A stretch of DNA of 64,000 nucleotides. Source: SABI01 sp963678555 (GTDB lineage Bacteria > Spirochaetota > Spirochaetia > Sphaerochaetales > Sphaerochaetaceae). Shown in pieces: positions 1 to 7,641 of the stretch (positions are counted from its first letter, which is position 1; each line of letters begins with the position of its first letter). The stretch lies in NCBI GenBank assembly GCA_963678555.2, contig CAXXJA010000003.1:186001-250000 (forward strand), given 5' to 3'. The translations under genes were made by a program, and so were the position numbers. The notes under the pieces were generated by a model, which had not been told where the DNA came from, searched no databases, and saw only the letters and a program-made list of their open reading frames with translations.

Positions 1-32
1 ACTATCACAATTGAGATAGGTAGTCTTTTCAT
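1..32 (-). CDS. N-terminal fragment of an unidentified protein (cut by window start)
   Basis: An ATG at 32-30 on the minus strand is preceded by AGGAG with an 8-nt spacing and opens a frame that runs off the window. Only about ten residues are visible (MKRLPISIVI), a basic then hydrophobic beginning compatible with a signal peptide or membrane anchor. A matching promoter lies just upstream at 64-92. The product cannot be identified from so little. Confidence 0.5.
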   Translation of the reverse strand, partial: MKRLPISIVI

Positions 33-63
33 AAATCACTCCTGAAATATCGATATCGGCTTC

Positions 64-92
64 AGTATAGGATGTCACCTTCCTTTTTACAA
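64..92 (-). promoter_or_regulatory. Sigma70-like promoter for the leftmost minus-strand gene
   Basis: On the minus strand a TTGTAA -35 (92-87) and a perfect TATACT -10 (69-64) are separated by 17 nt, placing transcription about 30 nt upstream of the ATG at 32. The rest of the interval to 260 (about 170 nt) holds no gene or recognised riboswitch. Confidence 0.5.
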
Positions 93-266
93 GGGTGGCC
101 CCAAACGGAGAAGGAGCCGCACCAGGGCGACAAACTAACCTGCGGGCAACAGAAAGACGAAACAATTCATTAAACAGTATGTTTTTATACACATCCTGGC
201 AGCGTCTCTGACTCATGAAAAGAATCCTGACGAATTAAGAAGTAATTATGGACAGCAGCTTTGACA

Positions 267-674
267 ATGCGACGTGAACCTGTTATTAATGAGAGGATGT
301 TTCACCTTCGTATCGCAGACATAGGTATCATACTCCTGGCGCTCGCAGTCAGTGTAGCGAGCCTGTTCCTCTTCCAGTCGCTTGACGGGGCCGATGAGGT
401 CCACGTGACAACCGATCAGGGAGAGTGGGTGTACGACCTTTCAGTGGATACGATGGTGGACTTTACCGGTCCTGTGGGTATCACAACCATGGCTATAGAG
501 AACGGAAAGGTCCATGTCCACAAGTCGGACTGCAGAAACCAGCTATGCGTTCTTGCCGGCGAGATCGAACATGGAGGGGAATGGGTTGCCTGCCTGCCGA
601 ACAATGTATTCATCGTCATCAAGGGATCACCTGAGGTAGCCGGGGAAGGAGAAGTAGATGACACGTCGTTCTGA
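267..674 (+). CDS. NusG domain II-containing protein, EetA-like
   Basis: A small membrane-anchored protein with one N-terminal hydrophobic segment (about residues 16-36) followed by an extracytoplasmic NusG-domain-II-like beta domain. The pattern with KSDCRNQLC and a later WVACLPN segment is typical of that family. In Gram-positive extracellular electron transfer loci an equivalent protein (EetA) sits beside a Gx transporter, as here; its biochemical role is not settled. The stop overlaps the start of the next gene by 17 nt, so the two are probably translationally coupled. The start is uncertain: ATG 267 is chosen, but TTG 261 and ATG 297 are in frame. Family call is firm; the EetA equivalence is inferred from neighbours. 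Confidence 0.8.
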   Translation: MRREPVINERMFHLRIADIGIILLALAVSVASLFLFQSLDGADEVHVTTDQGEWVYDLSVDTMVDFTGPVGITTMAIENGKVHVHKSDCRNQLCVLAGEIEHGGEWVACLPNNVFIVIKGSPEVAGEGEVDDTSF

Positions 675-1185
675 TCTTGATATCCATCTGGTCGCTCTCC
701 TGTCGGCAGTAGCGATCTTTCTCTCCTCGATTGAATACATGATACCCAAACCGATTCCGTTCATGCGCCTCGGCATCGCAAACCTTCCGCTGATACTGGC
801 TCTCGGAATTCTCTCCTGGAGAGAGTATTTCCTTCTCGCTCTTCTCAAGATCATCGGTCAGGGCATCATCACCGGCAGTCTGTTCTCCTATATCATCCTC
901 TTCTCATCGGTCGGTACGGTCATGAGTGCAGTGGCGATGTTCGCCACCTACATCATCTTGAAGAGGCAGATAAGCAGGATTGGGATTTCGGTCATGGGGG
1001 GACTGTTCAGCGCTCTGGGCCAGCTTCTGATCAGCAGGCTTCTGTTCTTTAAAGAAGCTACCTATGTGATAGCTCCGCTGTTCCTTTTCTCTGCACTGAT
1101 AAGCTCTGTCATCCTGGGCATATTCAGTGAGCTGTTTATTACACGATCCGCCTGGTATGCATCACAGAGGGAGAAGCTGTTATGA
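658..1185 (+). CDS. Gx transporter family protein (HepS component-I-like, EetB-like)
   Basis: A 175-residue, very hydrophobic protein with about five membrane helices and the family's early PKPIPFMRLGIANLP and GILSWREYF signatures. Members are annotated as heptaprenyl diphosphate synthase component I or Gx transporter, and resemble substrate-binding (S) components of ECF uptake systems. In Listeria-type electron transfer loci the corresponding gene is eetB. It overlaps the upstream NusG-II gene and overlaps the next gene by 4 nt, so it belongs to a tight three-gene operon. Substrate is unknown; association with quinone or flavin supply is inferred from the neighbouring apbE, ndh and polyprenyl synthase genes. 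Confidence 0.8.
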   Translation: MTRRSDLDIHLVALLSAVAIFLSSIEYMIPKPIPFMRLGIANLPLILALGILSWREYFLLALLKIIGQGIITGSLFSYIILFSSVGTVMSAVAMFATYIILKRQISRIGISVMGGLFSALGQLLISRLLFFKEATYVIAPLFLFSALISSVILGIFSELFITRSAWYASQREKLL

Positions 1186-1790
1186 GTCCCTCCCTCCTGA
1201 GAGTGCTCACCGGCGCCGCTATCATCCCCGCCATCATCCTGATGGATCATCTGGCGGGAACTTTCGCCTTAACGGTGATACTGATCCTCCTGGCGCTCAA
1301 AGAGGGAAGACGCTTCCGCCCGCTACCCAACATCATCCTCCTCACGACCGTCTCGGGCGCCCACACGCTTCAGCCGTACGGACGGTATCTGTTCAGCATC
1401 CTCGGTCACCCTGTCACACTCGGTTCTCTAGCGATCGGAGCACACAAGGCACTGCTGCTTATCAGCTTCATCTACCTCAGTCACTATATCATGGCATCAA
1501 GACCGGTCATCCCCGGCAGGCTCGGCTCACTTCTCTCACTGCAGTTCTACTATCTTGACCGGTTGACCAGCGAGTGGAAGAGCATACCCCACAAGAGGCC
1601 CTATCTTGCTGTCATCGATGCACTGCTGGTGCGGGTGAGTGACCAGGAGGGGGATCACGCGCCTGCGAAGCATGCGGAGGTCCCACCTGCCTCGGTGAGG
1701 CAGTGGTCCGGGAGTATCGCTCTTCTCGGTATCGTGTACGCCATTCTGCTGTTCAGCACACCTCTCGCAGAAATGTTCGGGCTACTGTGA
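1182..1790 (+). CDS. Integral membrane protein, possible EcfT/FmnA-like transmembrane component
   Basis: A 202-residue protein with several membrane helices in the N-terminal 105 residues, a cytoplasmic charged segment (about 115-165) and a last helix near the C terminus. It starts 4 nt inside the Gx transporter gene (ATGAGT), so the two are coupled. The arrangement of helices around a soluble coupling-like segment recalls T components of ECF transporters. In Listeria the FMN-export system next to eetA/eetB uses such a subunit (FmnA). No ECF motif is clear enough to be sure, so the functional reading rests on position beside the apbE gene. Confidence 0.55.
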   Translation: MSPSLLRVLTGAAIIPAIILMDHLAGTFALTVILILLALKEGRRFRPLPNIILLTTVSGAHTLQPYGRYLFSILGHPVTLGSLAIGAHKALLLISFIYLSHYIMASRPVIPGRLGSLLSLQFYYLDRLTSEWKSIPHKRPYLAVIDALLVRVSDQEGDHAPAKHAEVPPASVRQWSGSIALLGIVYAILLFSTPLAEMFGLL

Positions 1791-2831
1791 GTGGATGATG
1801 AACGAATCGTCATTCATCGTATATTCAAGTGAGGAGAAAAAGGACTCACTGGGATACACCTGCCTCTCCTCATCGATATAGAGAGCATGCCACCCGCCTA
1901 TTGAGTGTATCAGTTCAAGGCCTTCTTCCTGTGAGAGTGAGTAGCAGGCAGTGGACAGAGCATCAGCGAGGAACGATTCATCCCCGATGATGCTGACACT
2001 GGTAAACGGAGTCTCTACCGGATAGCCTGTCTCGGTGTTGAGGATGTGATGGTACCGTTTCCCTTCATCGATAAAGAACCGCTCGTAAGGACCGCTGGTC
2101 ACGAGAGCCTGACCTGTCAGCCTGACAACCATCAGGTACTCTCCCCTGTCGCTCTCGGGGTTCTGCACACCGATCTTCCAGCCCGTTCCATCGGGTCGGC
2201 TGCCGACCGTGAGTACGTTCCCACCCAGATTGATGATAGCCTTGTTCACTCCGTGACTGCGAAGGATAGCGGCCACCTCATCGGCAGCGAACCCCTTCGC
2301 TATACCGCCAAGATCAAGGGCCATACCGGGTTCGGGAAGGAAGACAGTGTGTTGTTTTTCATCCAGAATCACCTTTGAGTAATCGATACGGGGCAGAATC
2401 GCGTCTATCTCCTGCTGAGAAGGCTTTCGTGCATGATCGCTCCCTATGCCCCAGGCTTCAACGAGGGGACCGACGGTGGGATCGAAAGCTCCACCGCTGA
2501 GCCGAGCTATCGCAAGGGCCTTCTCGATGACACGAAAGGTATCGCCTGAAACCTCCACCGCCTGCACTCCCGCTTCATTGTTGACCGCAGATATCTCCGA
2601 ATCCGCCAGATGGACGGACATCTTCTCCTCTATCTCCCTGATACGGGCAAAGGCTTCACGAAAGACTTCCTCACCGGGCTTATCATAAATCGTAATCTTA
2701 CAACTCGTACCGAGTAACAGCTGAGACTGTGACTCTGCCCTGTCCTGCTGCTCTGATCGACAACCGGTAAAAAAAATGAGTAAAAATAAACCGATAAAAA
2801 ACAACTGAATTGATTTCTTACTGTGTTTCAT
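1782..2831 (-). CDS. apbE: FAD:protein FMN transferase (ApbE family), lipoprotein
   Basis: Transfers FMN from FAD to a Ser or Thr of extracytoplasmic proteins. The 349-residue product begins with a lipoprotein signal ending in the lipobox FTGC (Cys24), which places it on the outer face of the cytoplasmic membrane. Family hallmarks are visible: FDPTVGPLVEAWG, LDLGGIAKGFAAD, INLGGNV and HHILNTETGYPV, with the Mg-binding Asp in the late DALSTA segment. It converges with the upstream three-gene operon (9-nt overlap) and diverges from ndh. In extracellular electron transfer loci this enzyme is FmnB. No protein with an obvious flavinylation sequence was found in this window, so its substrate is encoded elsewhere. 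Confidence 0.93.
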   Translation of the reverse strand: MKHSKKSIQLFFIGLFLLIFFTGCRSEQQDRAESQSQLLLGTSCKITIYDKPGEEVFREAFARIREIEEKMSVHLADSEISAVNNEAGVQAVEVSGDTFRVIEKALAIARLSGGAFDPTVGPLVEAWGIGSDHARKPSQQEIDAILPRIDYSKVILDEKQHTVFLPEPGMALDLGGIAKGFAADEVAAILRSHGVNKAIINLGGNVLTVGSRPDGTGWKIGVQNPESDRGEYLMVVRLTGQALVTSGPYERFFIDEGKRYHHILNTETGYPVETPFTSVSIIGDESFLADALSTACYSLSQEEGLELIHSIGGWHALYIDEERQVYPSESFFSSLEYTMNDDSFIIHSQ

Positions 2832-2970
2832 GCTACTAATATAGTAGGATATAACCCAAATGGGAAAAAATCACAAGCACGCAGGCGCGCTTTATTGTTT
2901 CGTGTACTAGTGATATCGTTGAATACGAGAGAAACAACATACATCGGGAAACTGATGTTCAGGAGTCTTA

Positions 2971-5037
2971 ATGATGGATAAGAAACACATTATCGTCCTT
3001 GGTGGCGGCTACGCAGGAGTTCATGCAGCAAAGAGGTTGCACAAGGCTTTCAAGCGCCAGAAAGATGCAGTGGAGATTACGTTAATTGACCGGCATCGTC
3101 ATCACACGTTGATGACCGAACTGCATGAGGTGGCCGGTAATAGAGTGGAAGAATCCTCTGTGAAGATCTCCTTCGACCGAATCTTCAGCGGAAAGCGTGT
3201 TAACGTGGTTCGTGATGAGATCACCAATATCGATTTCAAGGAGCAGGTGCTTACCGGAAAGGCCGGTTCCTATGTGTATGACCAGATCATCATCGCCACC
3301 GGTGCGGAATCGACCGACTTCAACATCCCCGGAGTCAAGGAGCACTCGTTCTACCTCTGGTCTCTCGAGGATGCCCTGAGGATCAAAAACCACATCATTG
3401 AGATCGTCCGCAAAGCAAGCTACGAGAAGGACCCCGTGGTCCGCAGGGACATGCTCACCTTCGCTGTCGCTGGCGGCGGATTCACCGGCGTCGAGCTTGT
3501 GGGGGAACTGATCGAATGGCTGCCGATACTCTGCAAAGAGAACGGTATCGACTACAGTGAAGTCACGCTGATGAATGTGGAGGCACTGGGGAACATCCTC
3601 AACATGCTGCCCGACAAACCCCGCAACAAGGCGATTTCCTATATGGAGAAGAAAGGCGTCATCATCAAGACCAACTCATTGATCGTTCACGCCGACGAGA
3701 ACTCTTTCACCCTCAAGGATGGGACGGTCATCAATACCCACACCTTCATCTGGACCTGCGGAGTACGCGGAACCACATTCTGTCACTCTCTCGGCCTGAA
3801 AGACGGAAAGGTTCAAAGAAAGGCAGTTGACGAGTACATGAGAAGTCCCGACTACGAAAATGTCTATCTCGCAGGAGACGGCATCTGGTTCATCGAGAAT
3901 GAACGGCCGGTACCTCAGATCGTTGAGGCTGCAGAGCAGACCGCTGCCACAGCAGCTGACGGGATCATCTATACCATCAAAAAGGAACTCGGCCTCAAGG
4001 CGAGTGAACCGAAACCGTTCAAGAGTAACTTCCACGGCTATATGGTGAGTATCGGCGGACGGTATGCTGTCAGTTACAACATGGGAATGGCCATGAGCGG
4101 CCTGTTCGCACAGGGTGTCAAGCACCTTGTGAACATGTACTACCAGGCTGGAGTCTGCGGTTTCAATGGCGCATGGACCTACTTCAAACACGAAATTCTC
4201 AACATCAAGCATAAGCGCTCTCTTATCGGCGGCCTTGCAGCCTACAAGCATCAGGCATACTGGATGGTTCTTCTGAGAATGTATCTGGGAGTCATGTGGC
4301 TCCTGGAAGGAATTCCGAAGATCATGGAAGGATGGCTCACCGACACCAGCGGATCGAAGGTGTACTGGGGACCCCTTGGCAGCAGCGGAGGTGCTGATGC
4401 CGTTTCCGCGGGCTCTGAGGCCGTGGGAGCAGCAGAGGCGGTAACCGAGGTCGTTGCGGAAACGATCGGCGGAGTGTCAGTCGCTTCAGCGAGCTACCCT
4501 GCTGCAGCTGCAGCTGCAGGAATTGATATCGCCAAGCCTGCCGCTGATGCAGTAAGTGCTGCAAGCGGATGGGGTGAAGCGGCTGCCGATGCAACCGGAG
4601 AGGCTGTCAAACAGTTCGCTCCCCCGCTTCTTGATGAACCGCTCGGTATCTACGTCTGGATCAATGACAACATCGTTGCCCTTGTTCCCTACCTGTTCCA
4701 GATCATCATCGTATTAGCCGAGGTCGGTATCGGTCTTATGCTGATCGGCGGTCTCCTCACAGCACCTGCTGCCGTCGTCTCTCTCGGATTGTCCATCATG
4801 TTCCTGATCGGAGCAATGGCAGGCAAGGAGATCCTCTGGTTCATGATTGTATCGATCGTGATGATCGGAGGAGCAGGACGTGCCTTCGGCCTAGACTACT
4901 GGGTCATGCCGTGGATCAAGAAGATATGGAACAAGATACCTATCGTGAAAAACCTCTACCTCTTTATGGATGAACCTGAGTTCACCAGAAAACAGCTTGA
5001 ACGCAGGGCACAGAGGAACAAGGACGTAGTACAGTAA
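2971..5037 (+). CDS. ndh: Type II NADH:quinone oxidoreductase fused to a DoxX-like membrane domain
   Basis: Residues 1-410 form an NDH-2 flavoprotein that passes electrons from NADH to quinone without pumping protons. The FAD-binding GGGYAGVHAAKRL, the second dinucleotide fold AVAGGGFTGVELVGEL and the ...LAGDG... FAD motif are present. Residues about 425-688 form a membrane domain: one helix (about 430-448), an Ala/Gly/Glu-rich insert (about 466-547), then three to four helices, resembling DoxX. Listeria Ndh2 used for extracellular electron transfer likewise carries an extra C-terminal membrane part. AGGAG at 2961-2965 serves either ATG 2971 or ATG 2974. The gene is 1 nt from the polyprenyl synthase gene, so they are co-transcribed. 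Confidence 0.9.
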   Translation: MMDKKHIIVLGGGYAGVHAAKRLHKAFKRQKDAVEITLIDRHRHHTLMTELHEVAGNRVEESSVKISFDRIFSGKRVNVVRDEITNIDFKEQVLTGKAGSYVYDQIIIATGAESTDFNIPGVKEHSFYLWSLEDALRIKNHIIEIVRKASYEKDPVVRRDMLTFAVAGGGFTGVELVGELIEWLPILCKENGIDYSEVTLMNVEALGNILNMLPDKPRNKAISYMEKKGVIIKTNSLIVHADENSFTLKDGTVINTHTFIWTCGVRGTTFCHSLGLKDGKVQRKAVDEYMRSPDYENVYLAGDGIWFIENERPVPQIVEAAEQTAATAADGIIYTIKKELGLKASEPKPFKSNFHGYMVSIGGRYAVSYNMGMAMSGLFAQGVKHLVNMYYQAGVCGFNGAWTYFKHEILNIKHKRSLIGGLAAYKHQAYWMVLLRMYLGVMWLLEGIPKIMEGWLTDTSGSKVYWGPLGSSGGADAVSAGSEAVGAAEAVTEVVAETIGGVSVASASYPAAAAAAGIDIAKPAADAVSAASGWGEAAADATGEAVKQFAPPLLDEPLGIYVWINDNIVALVPYLFQIIIVLAEVGIGLMLIGGLLTAPAAVVSLGLSIMFLIGAMAGKEILWFMIVSIVMIGGAGRAFGLDYWVMPWIKKIWNKIPIVKNLYLFMDEPEFTRKQLERRAQRNKDVVQ

Positions 5038-5038
5038 G

Positions 5039-6022
5039 ATGAGTGACTTCTGGATCAACGAGCCACGTGTTGCGCAGCAGCTGCAGCACGTGCGTTCTTT
5101 TATTGTCTCATCACTCGAACATGCAAACCCGTTCATCCGGGAGCTCCTCCTGGAACGGGTTGCTTCGGGAGGAAAGCTCATCCGTCCCGGGCTTGTCATC
5201 GTAGGCAGTGCCCTCGGCGAAGAACAGAGAGAGGAAGCAGTCGTTCGAATAGCCAGTGTTCTGGAAATGATCCATATCGCATCCCTTATTCATGACGACA
5301 TTATTGACGGAGCGAAGATGAGACGGGGAATCCCCACCATCAACGCCCTGCTCGATCCAAAGAAGGCCGTCATCGCCGGAGACTACCTTCTCTCACGTGC
5401 AATGTCGCTCATAAACGGACAGGAGGGAGAACTCCCGGTTGCTGTAGCCAACGCCTTCTCCCGTCTGGTCGTGAGCGAACTTGATCAGGATGCCGGTATC
5501 GGGAACTTCTTCATCTCACAGGATACCTATATACGGCGTATTGCGGGAAAGACCGCTGCCCTGTTCGCTCTCAGCTCGTATGCCGGCGTTGCGGTGGCCA
5601 GAGGCTCCGAACTTGACCAGATACGGATGCACAGGATCGGATACTGTCTCGGAATAGCCTTCCAGATTCAGGATGACATGCTTGATTTCACCGGGGATGA
5701 AACGAAACTCGGCAAGGAGGTCGGACAGGATATTCTCGGGGGTATTCCGACCATTCCCCTGATCGCGGCACTCGAGTCCGAGTCCGCCAAAAGCACACAG
5801 AAACCGCTGAGAACGCTTCTTGCCAAAAAGAGGAAACTGACACGAAAGGAGAGCCGGAGGGCTGTCGATCTGGTCATCGGCTACGGCGGACTGGACAAGG
5901 CCTCCACGCTTGCTGAGACCTATATCCAACGCGCCATGAATGATATAAACACATTATCCAACTCGGAGGTTGCCGGTCAGCTCACAAGATTGTATCTTAG
6001 GCTGACACACAGACAACACTGA
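5039..6022 (+). CDS. Polyprenyl diphosphate synthase (DmkB-like, isoprenoid side chain of quinone)
   Basis: A 327-residue trans-isoprenyl diphosphate synthase that builds long isoprenoid tails from IPP. The first aspartate-rich motif is LIHDDIIDGAKMRRG and the second is FQIQDDMLDFTGDE; GDYLLSRA and the KTA signature are also present. Length fits heptaprenyl/octaprenyl synthases (component II). The start lies 1 nt after the ndh stop with no separate SD apart from sequence inside ndh, indicating translational coupling. Making the quinone tail next to the quinone-reducing NDH-2 matches the dmkB-ndh2 pairing of flavin-based electron transfer loci. Chain length cannot be read from sequence alone. 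Confidence 0.9.
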   Translation: MSDFWINEPRVAQQLQHVRSFIVSSLEHANPFIRELLLERVASGGKLIRPGLVIVGSALGEEQREEAVVRIASVLEMIHIASLIHDDIIDGAKMRRGIPTINALLDPKKAVIAGDYLLSRAMSLINGQEGELPVAVANAFSRLVVSELDQDAGIGNFFISQDTYIRRIAGKTAALFALSSYAGVAVARGSELDQIRMHRIGYCLGIAFQIQDDMLDFTGDETKLGKEVGQDILGGIPTIPLIAALESESAKSTQKPLRTLLAKKRKLTRKESRRAVDLVIGYGGLDKASTLAETYIQRAMNDINTLSNSEVAGQLTRLYLRLTHRQH

Positions 6023-6037
6023 GAGGAACTGGCTCAT

Positions 6038-6283
6038 ATGGATATTGCTACACACACGGAAGAAACCGAGTATGAGATGATGATGAGTCATCTGATATTC
6101 AGATCGCGTCAGGAGGGCTTCTCGATACAGGAGGTGGAGGACGAACTTCACCACCTTCTGATTTATCAGGGTCACGGTTGGGTCGGACGCAGCGAGACAA
6201 AGGAAGCGGAGATCCAGGGACACGTCTATGCCTATCAAATCTTCATCAAACGGTATAGGGAGGGGACTCTCCCCCCAGAGTGA
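6038..6283 (+). CDS. Small hypothetical protein, same operon as polyprenyl synthase
   Basis: An 81-residue acidic, soluble protein with no signal peptide or membrane segment and no cysteine pair. It starts 15 nt after the polyprenyl synthase stop with a good SD (AGAGGAA, 9-nt spacing), which argues that it is real. The sequence is rich in Glu, His and Tyr and probably all-helical (ETEYEMMMSHLIFRSRQEG..., TKEAEIQGHVYAYQIFIKRY). It ends before a 270-nt non-coding interval. I do not recognise a family; a role in the quinone/NDH-2 unit is suggested only by position. Confidence 0.6.
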   Translation: MDIATHTEETEYEMMMSHLIFRSRQEGFSIQEVEDELHHLLIYQGHGWVGRSETKEAEIQGHVYAYQIFIKRYREGTLPPE

Positions 6284-6401
6284 TACGCGGGTATGCCCTT
6301 CTTTCCCGGAAGCGATTATCATTGCCGAGAACGGGTTGTTGAAAAGATATGTGAAACACCGCCCATATCATGCTGATTTCCAGAATATACACCCCTCATA
6401 T

Positions 6402-6427
6402 AGCAGATTCACCGGCTGATATCTGCT
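6402..6427 (+). other. Inverted repeat in the intergenic region upstream of the rhodanese gene
   Basis: A 7-bp perfect inverted repeat (AGCAGAT ... ATCTGCT, 12-nt loop) lies in the 272-nt interval 6284-6555. It is not followed by a T run, so it is a weak terminator candidate and could equally be an operator. The rest of the interval is AT-rich and ends with a TATACT -10-like hexamer at 6511 ahead of the AAGGAG of the rhodanese gene. Confidence 0.25.
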
Positions 6428-6555
6428 GAGAAGGATATGTTTCCGTGATTTTCCGAATATTTTGGCAATTTCGATATATTTTAATCTATAAATTTTTATT
6501 GACTGATGGTATACTCTCTACCGATATCACACACTAGATCGTCAAGGAGATTACC

Positions 6556-7506
6556 ATGAGAAAACGATTCACCCTAGCACTCACACTCATCCTCATAGCG
6601 GCTCTGTTTGTAACAGTCGGATGCAAAAAGGAAGAACCGGCTGCAGCACAGGCACCGGCGCCAGTTGAACAGAAAGTGGAAGCAGCAGCACCTGCTGCGC
6701 CTGTTGAACCTGCGATTGATGAGGAAGCAGTCCTCCTCACTGCTGCACAGGATTTCTTTGCAGCGATTCCGAACAGTAACAACATCATCGCATCAGCCGA
6801 TGTGAAGCAGATGCTCGAAGACAACCCTGATGCCATCGTCATCATCGACATCAGAAGCGATGCCGATTTTGAGGAAGGACACATAGAAGGAGCCTACCAC
6901 AGTGCCTGGGCAGATCTTGGCTCCATGATGGCAAAGATCCCCACCAACCGTCAGGTCGTGGTCACCTGTTACTCCGGTCAGACAGCAGGTCAGGCAGTGG
7001 GAACACTGAGACTTGCCGGTTTCAACAACGTCAAGAGTCTCAAGGGTGGTATGAACAATGGCTGGAAGGCTGAAGGACTACCTACCGATGGCACCGGCGC
7101 CAACCCTCTCTCTTCACGCCGAGACGTGAGCGAGCCTAAGAATGAAGAACAGGAAGTCTTATGGGAAGCAGCTAAGGCAAACTTCGAGAAAGTCAAGAAC
7201 GGCAACAATCTGATAGACTCCCAATCACTGTATGATAACCTCATGGCCTTCAACCTGATCGACATCAGGAGAGCGGAAGATTTTGCAAAAGGACACATTG
7301 AAGGAGCTAAAAACATCCCGATGGCCAATGTCGGAGAGGCTATTCCTTCATTCAGTGCCAACAGAAAGATCGCCATCACCTGTTACACAGGACAGACTGC
7401 AGGTCAGACCGTGGGCGTCCTGAGGACAATCGGCTTTGATGCCTATTCTCTCAAAGGCGGAATGAACAACGGATACCTCACTACAGACCTTCCTGTTGTG
7501 CAGTAA
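6556..7506 (+). CDS. Lipoprotein with two rhodanese domains
   Basis: A 316-residue exported lipoprotein: signal peptide, lipobox VTVGC (Cys23), an Ala/Pro/Glu linker (about 25-55), then two rhodanese domains at about 60-185 and 205-312. Both keep the catalytic cysteine in near-identical active loops, CYSGQTAGQ and CYTGQTAGQ, so both may carry a persulfide. Rhodaneses move sulfane sulfur; an extracytoplasmic, membrane-tethered double rhodanese beside a multihaem cytochrome suggests handling of thiosulfate, polysulfide or selenium oxyanions outside the cytoplasm, which is inference. AAGGAG at 6543 precedes the start. A strong terminator follows at 7566, so the gene may be transcribed alone. Confidence 0.9.
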   Translation: MRKRFTLALTLILIAALFVTVGCKKEEPAAAQAPAPVEQKVEAAAPAAPVEPAIDEEAVLLTAAQDFFAAIPNSNNIIASADVKQMLEDNPDAIVIIDIRSDADFEEGHIEGAYHSAWADLGSMMAKIPTNRQVVVTCYSGQTAGQAVGTLRLAGFNNVKSLKGGMNNGWKAEGLPTDGTGANPLSSRRDVSEPKNEEQEVLWEAAKANFEKVKNGNNLIDSQSLYDNLMAFNLIDIRRAEDFAKGHIEGAKNIPMANVGEAIPSFSANRKIAITCYTGQTAGQTVGVLRTIGFDAYSLKGGMNNGYLTTDLPVVQ

Positions 7507-7530
7507 CCGTCACCATTACCTTGATTTTGT

Positions 7531-7555
7531 GAAGATATCATCTGGTGATATCTTC
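7531..7555 (+). other. Perfect 10-bp inverted repeat after the rhodanese gene
   Basis: GAAGATATCA and TGATATCTTC flank a 5-nt loop just after the rhodanese stop and 11 nt before the terminator hairpin. It has no T tract, so it may protect the mRNA 3' end or bind a regulator. Confidence 0.4.
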
Positions 7556-7565
7556 ACATAGGTAT

Positions 7566-7606
7566 AAAGAGCAACTTTCTTGAAGTTTCAAGTTGCTCTT
7601 TTTTTA
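7566..7606 (+). terminator. Rho-independent terminator of the rhodanese gene
   Basis: A 12-bp perfect stem (AAAGAGCAACTT / AAGTTGCTCTTT) is followed by a run of T at 7600-7606. It separates the rhodanese gene from the cytochrome gene, leaving only about 35 nt in which the cytochrome promoter or a read-through transcript must operate. Confidence 0.85.
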
Positions 7607-7641
7607 TCGATACTGTTATAATGAAAGCAGGGAGAACGTAT

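Noticed and set aside
93..260. Riboswitch upstream of the EetA-like gene
   Set aside because: I compared the segment with FMN, TPP, cobalamin and c-di-GMP-I consensus elements from memory and saw no convincing match on either strand.
4337..4594. Separate gene in the Ala-rich segment of ndh
   Set aside because: Minus-strand frame made of Gln/Leu/Arg repeats is a by-product of the GC-rich repetitive codons in ndh.
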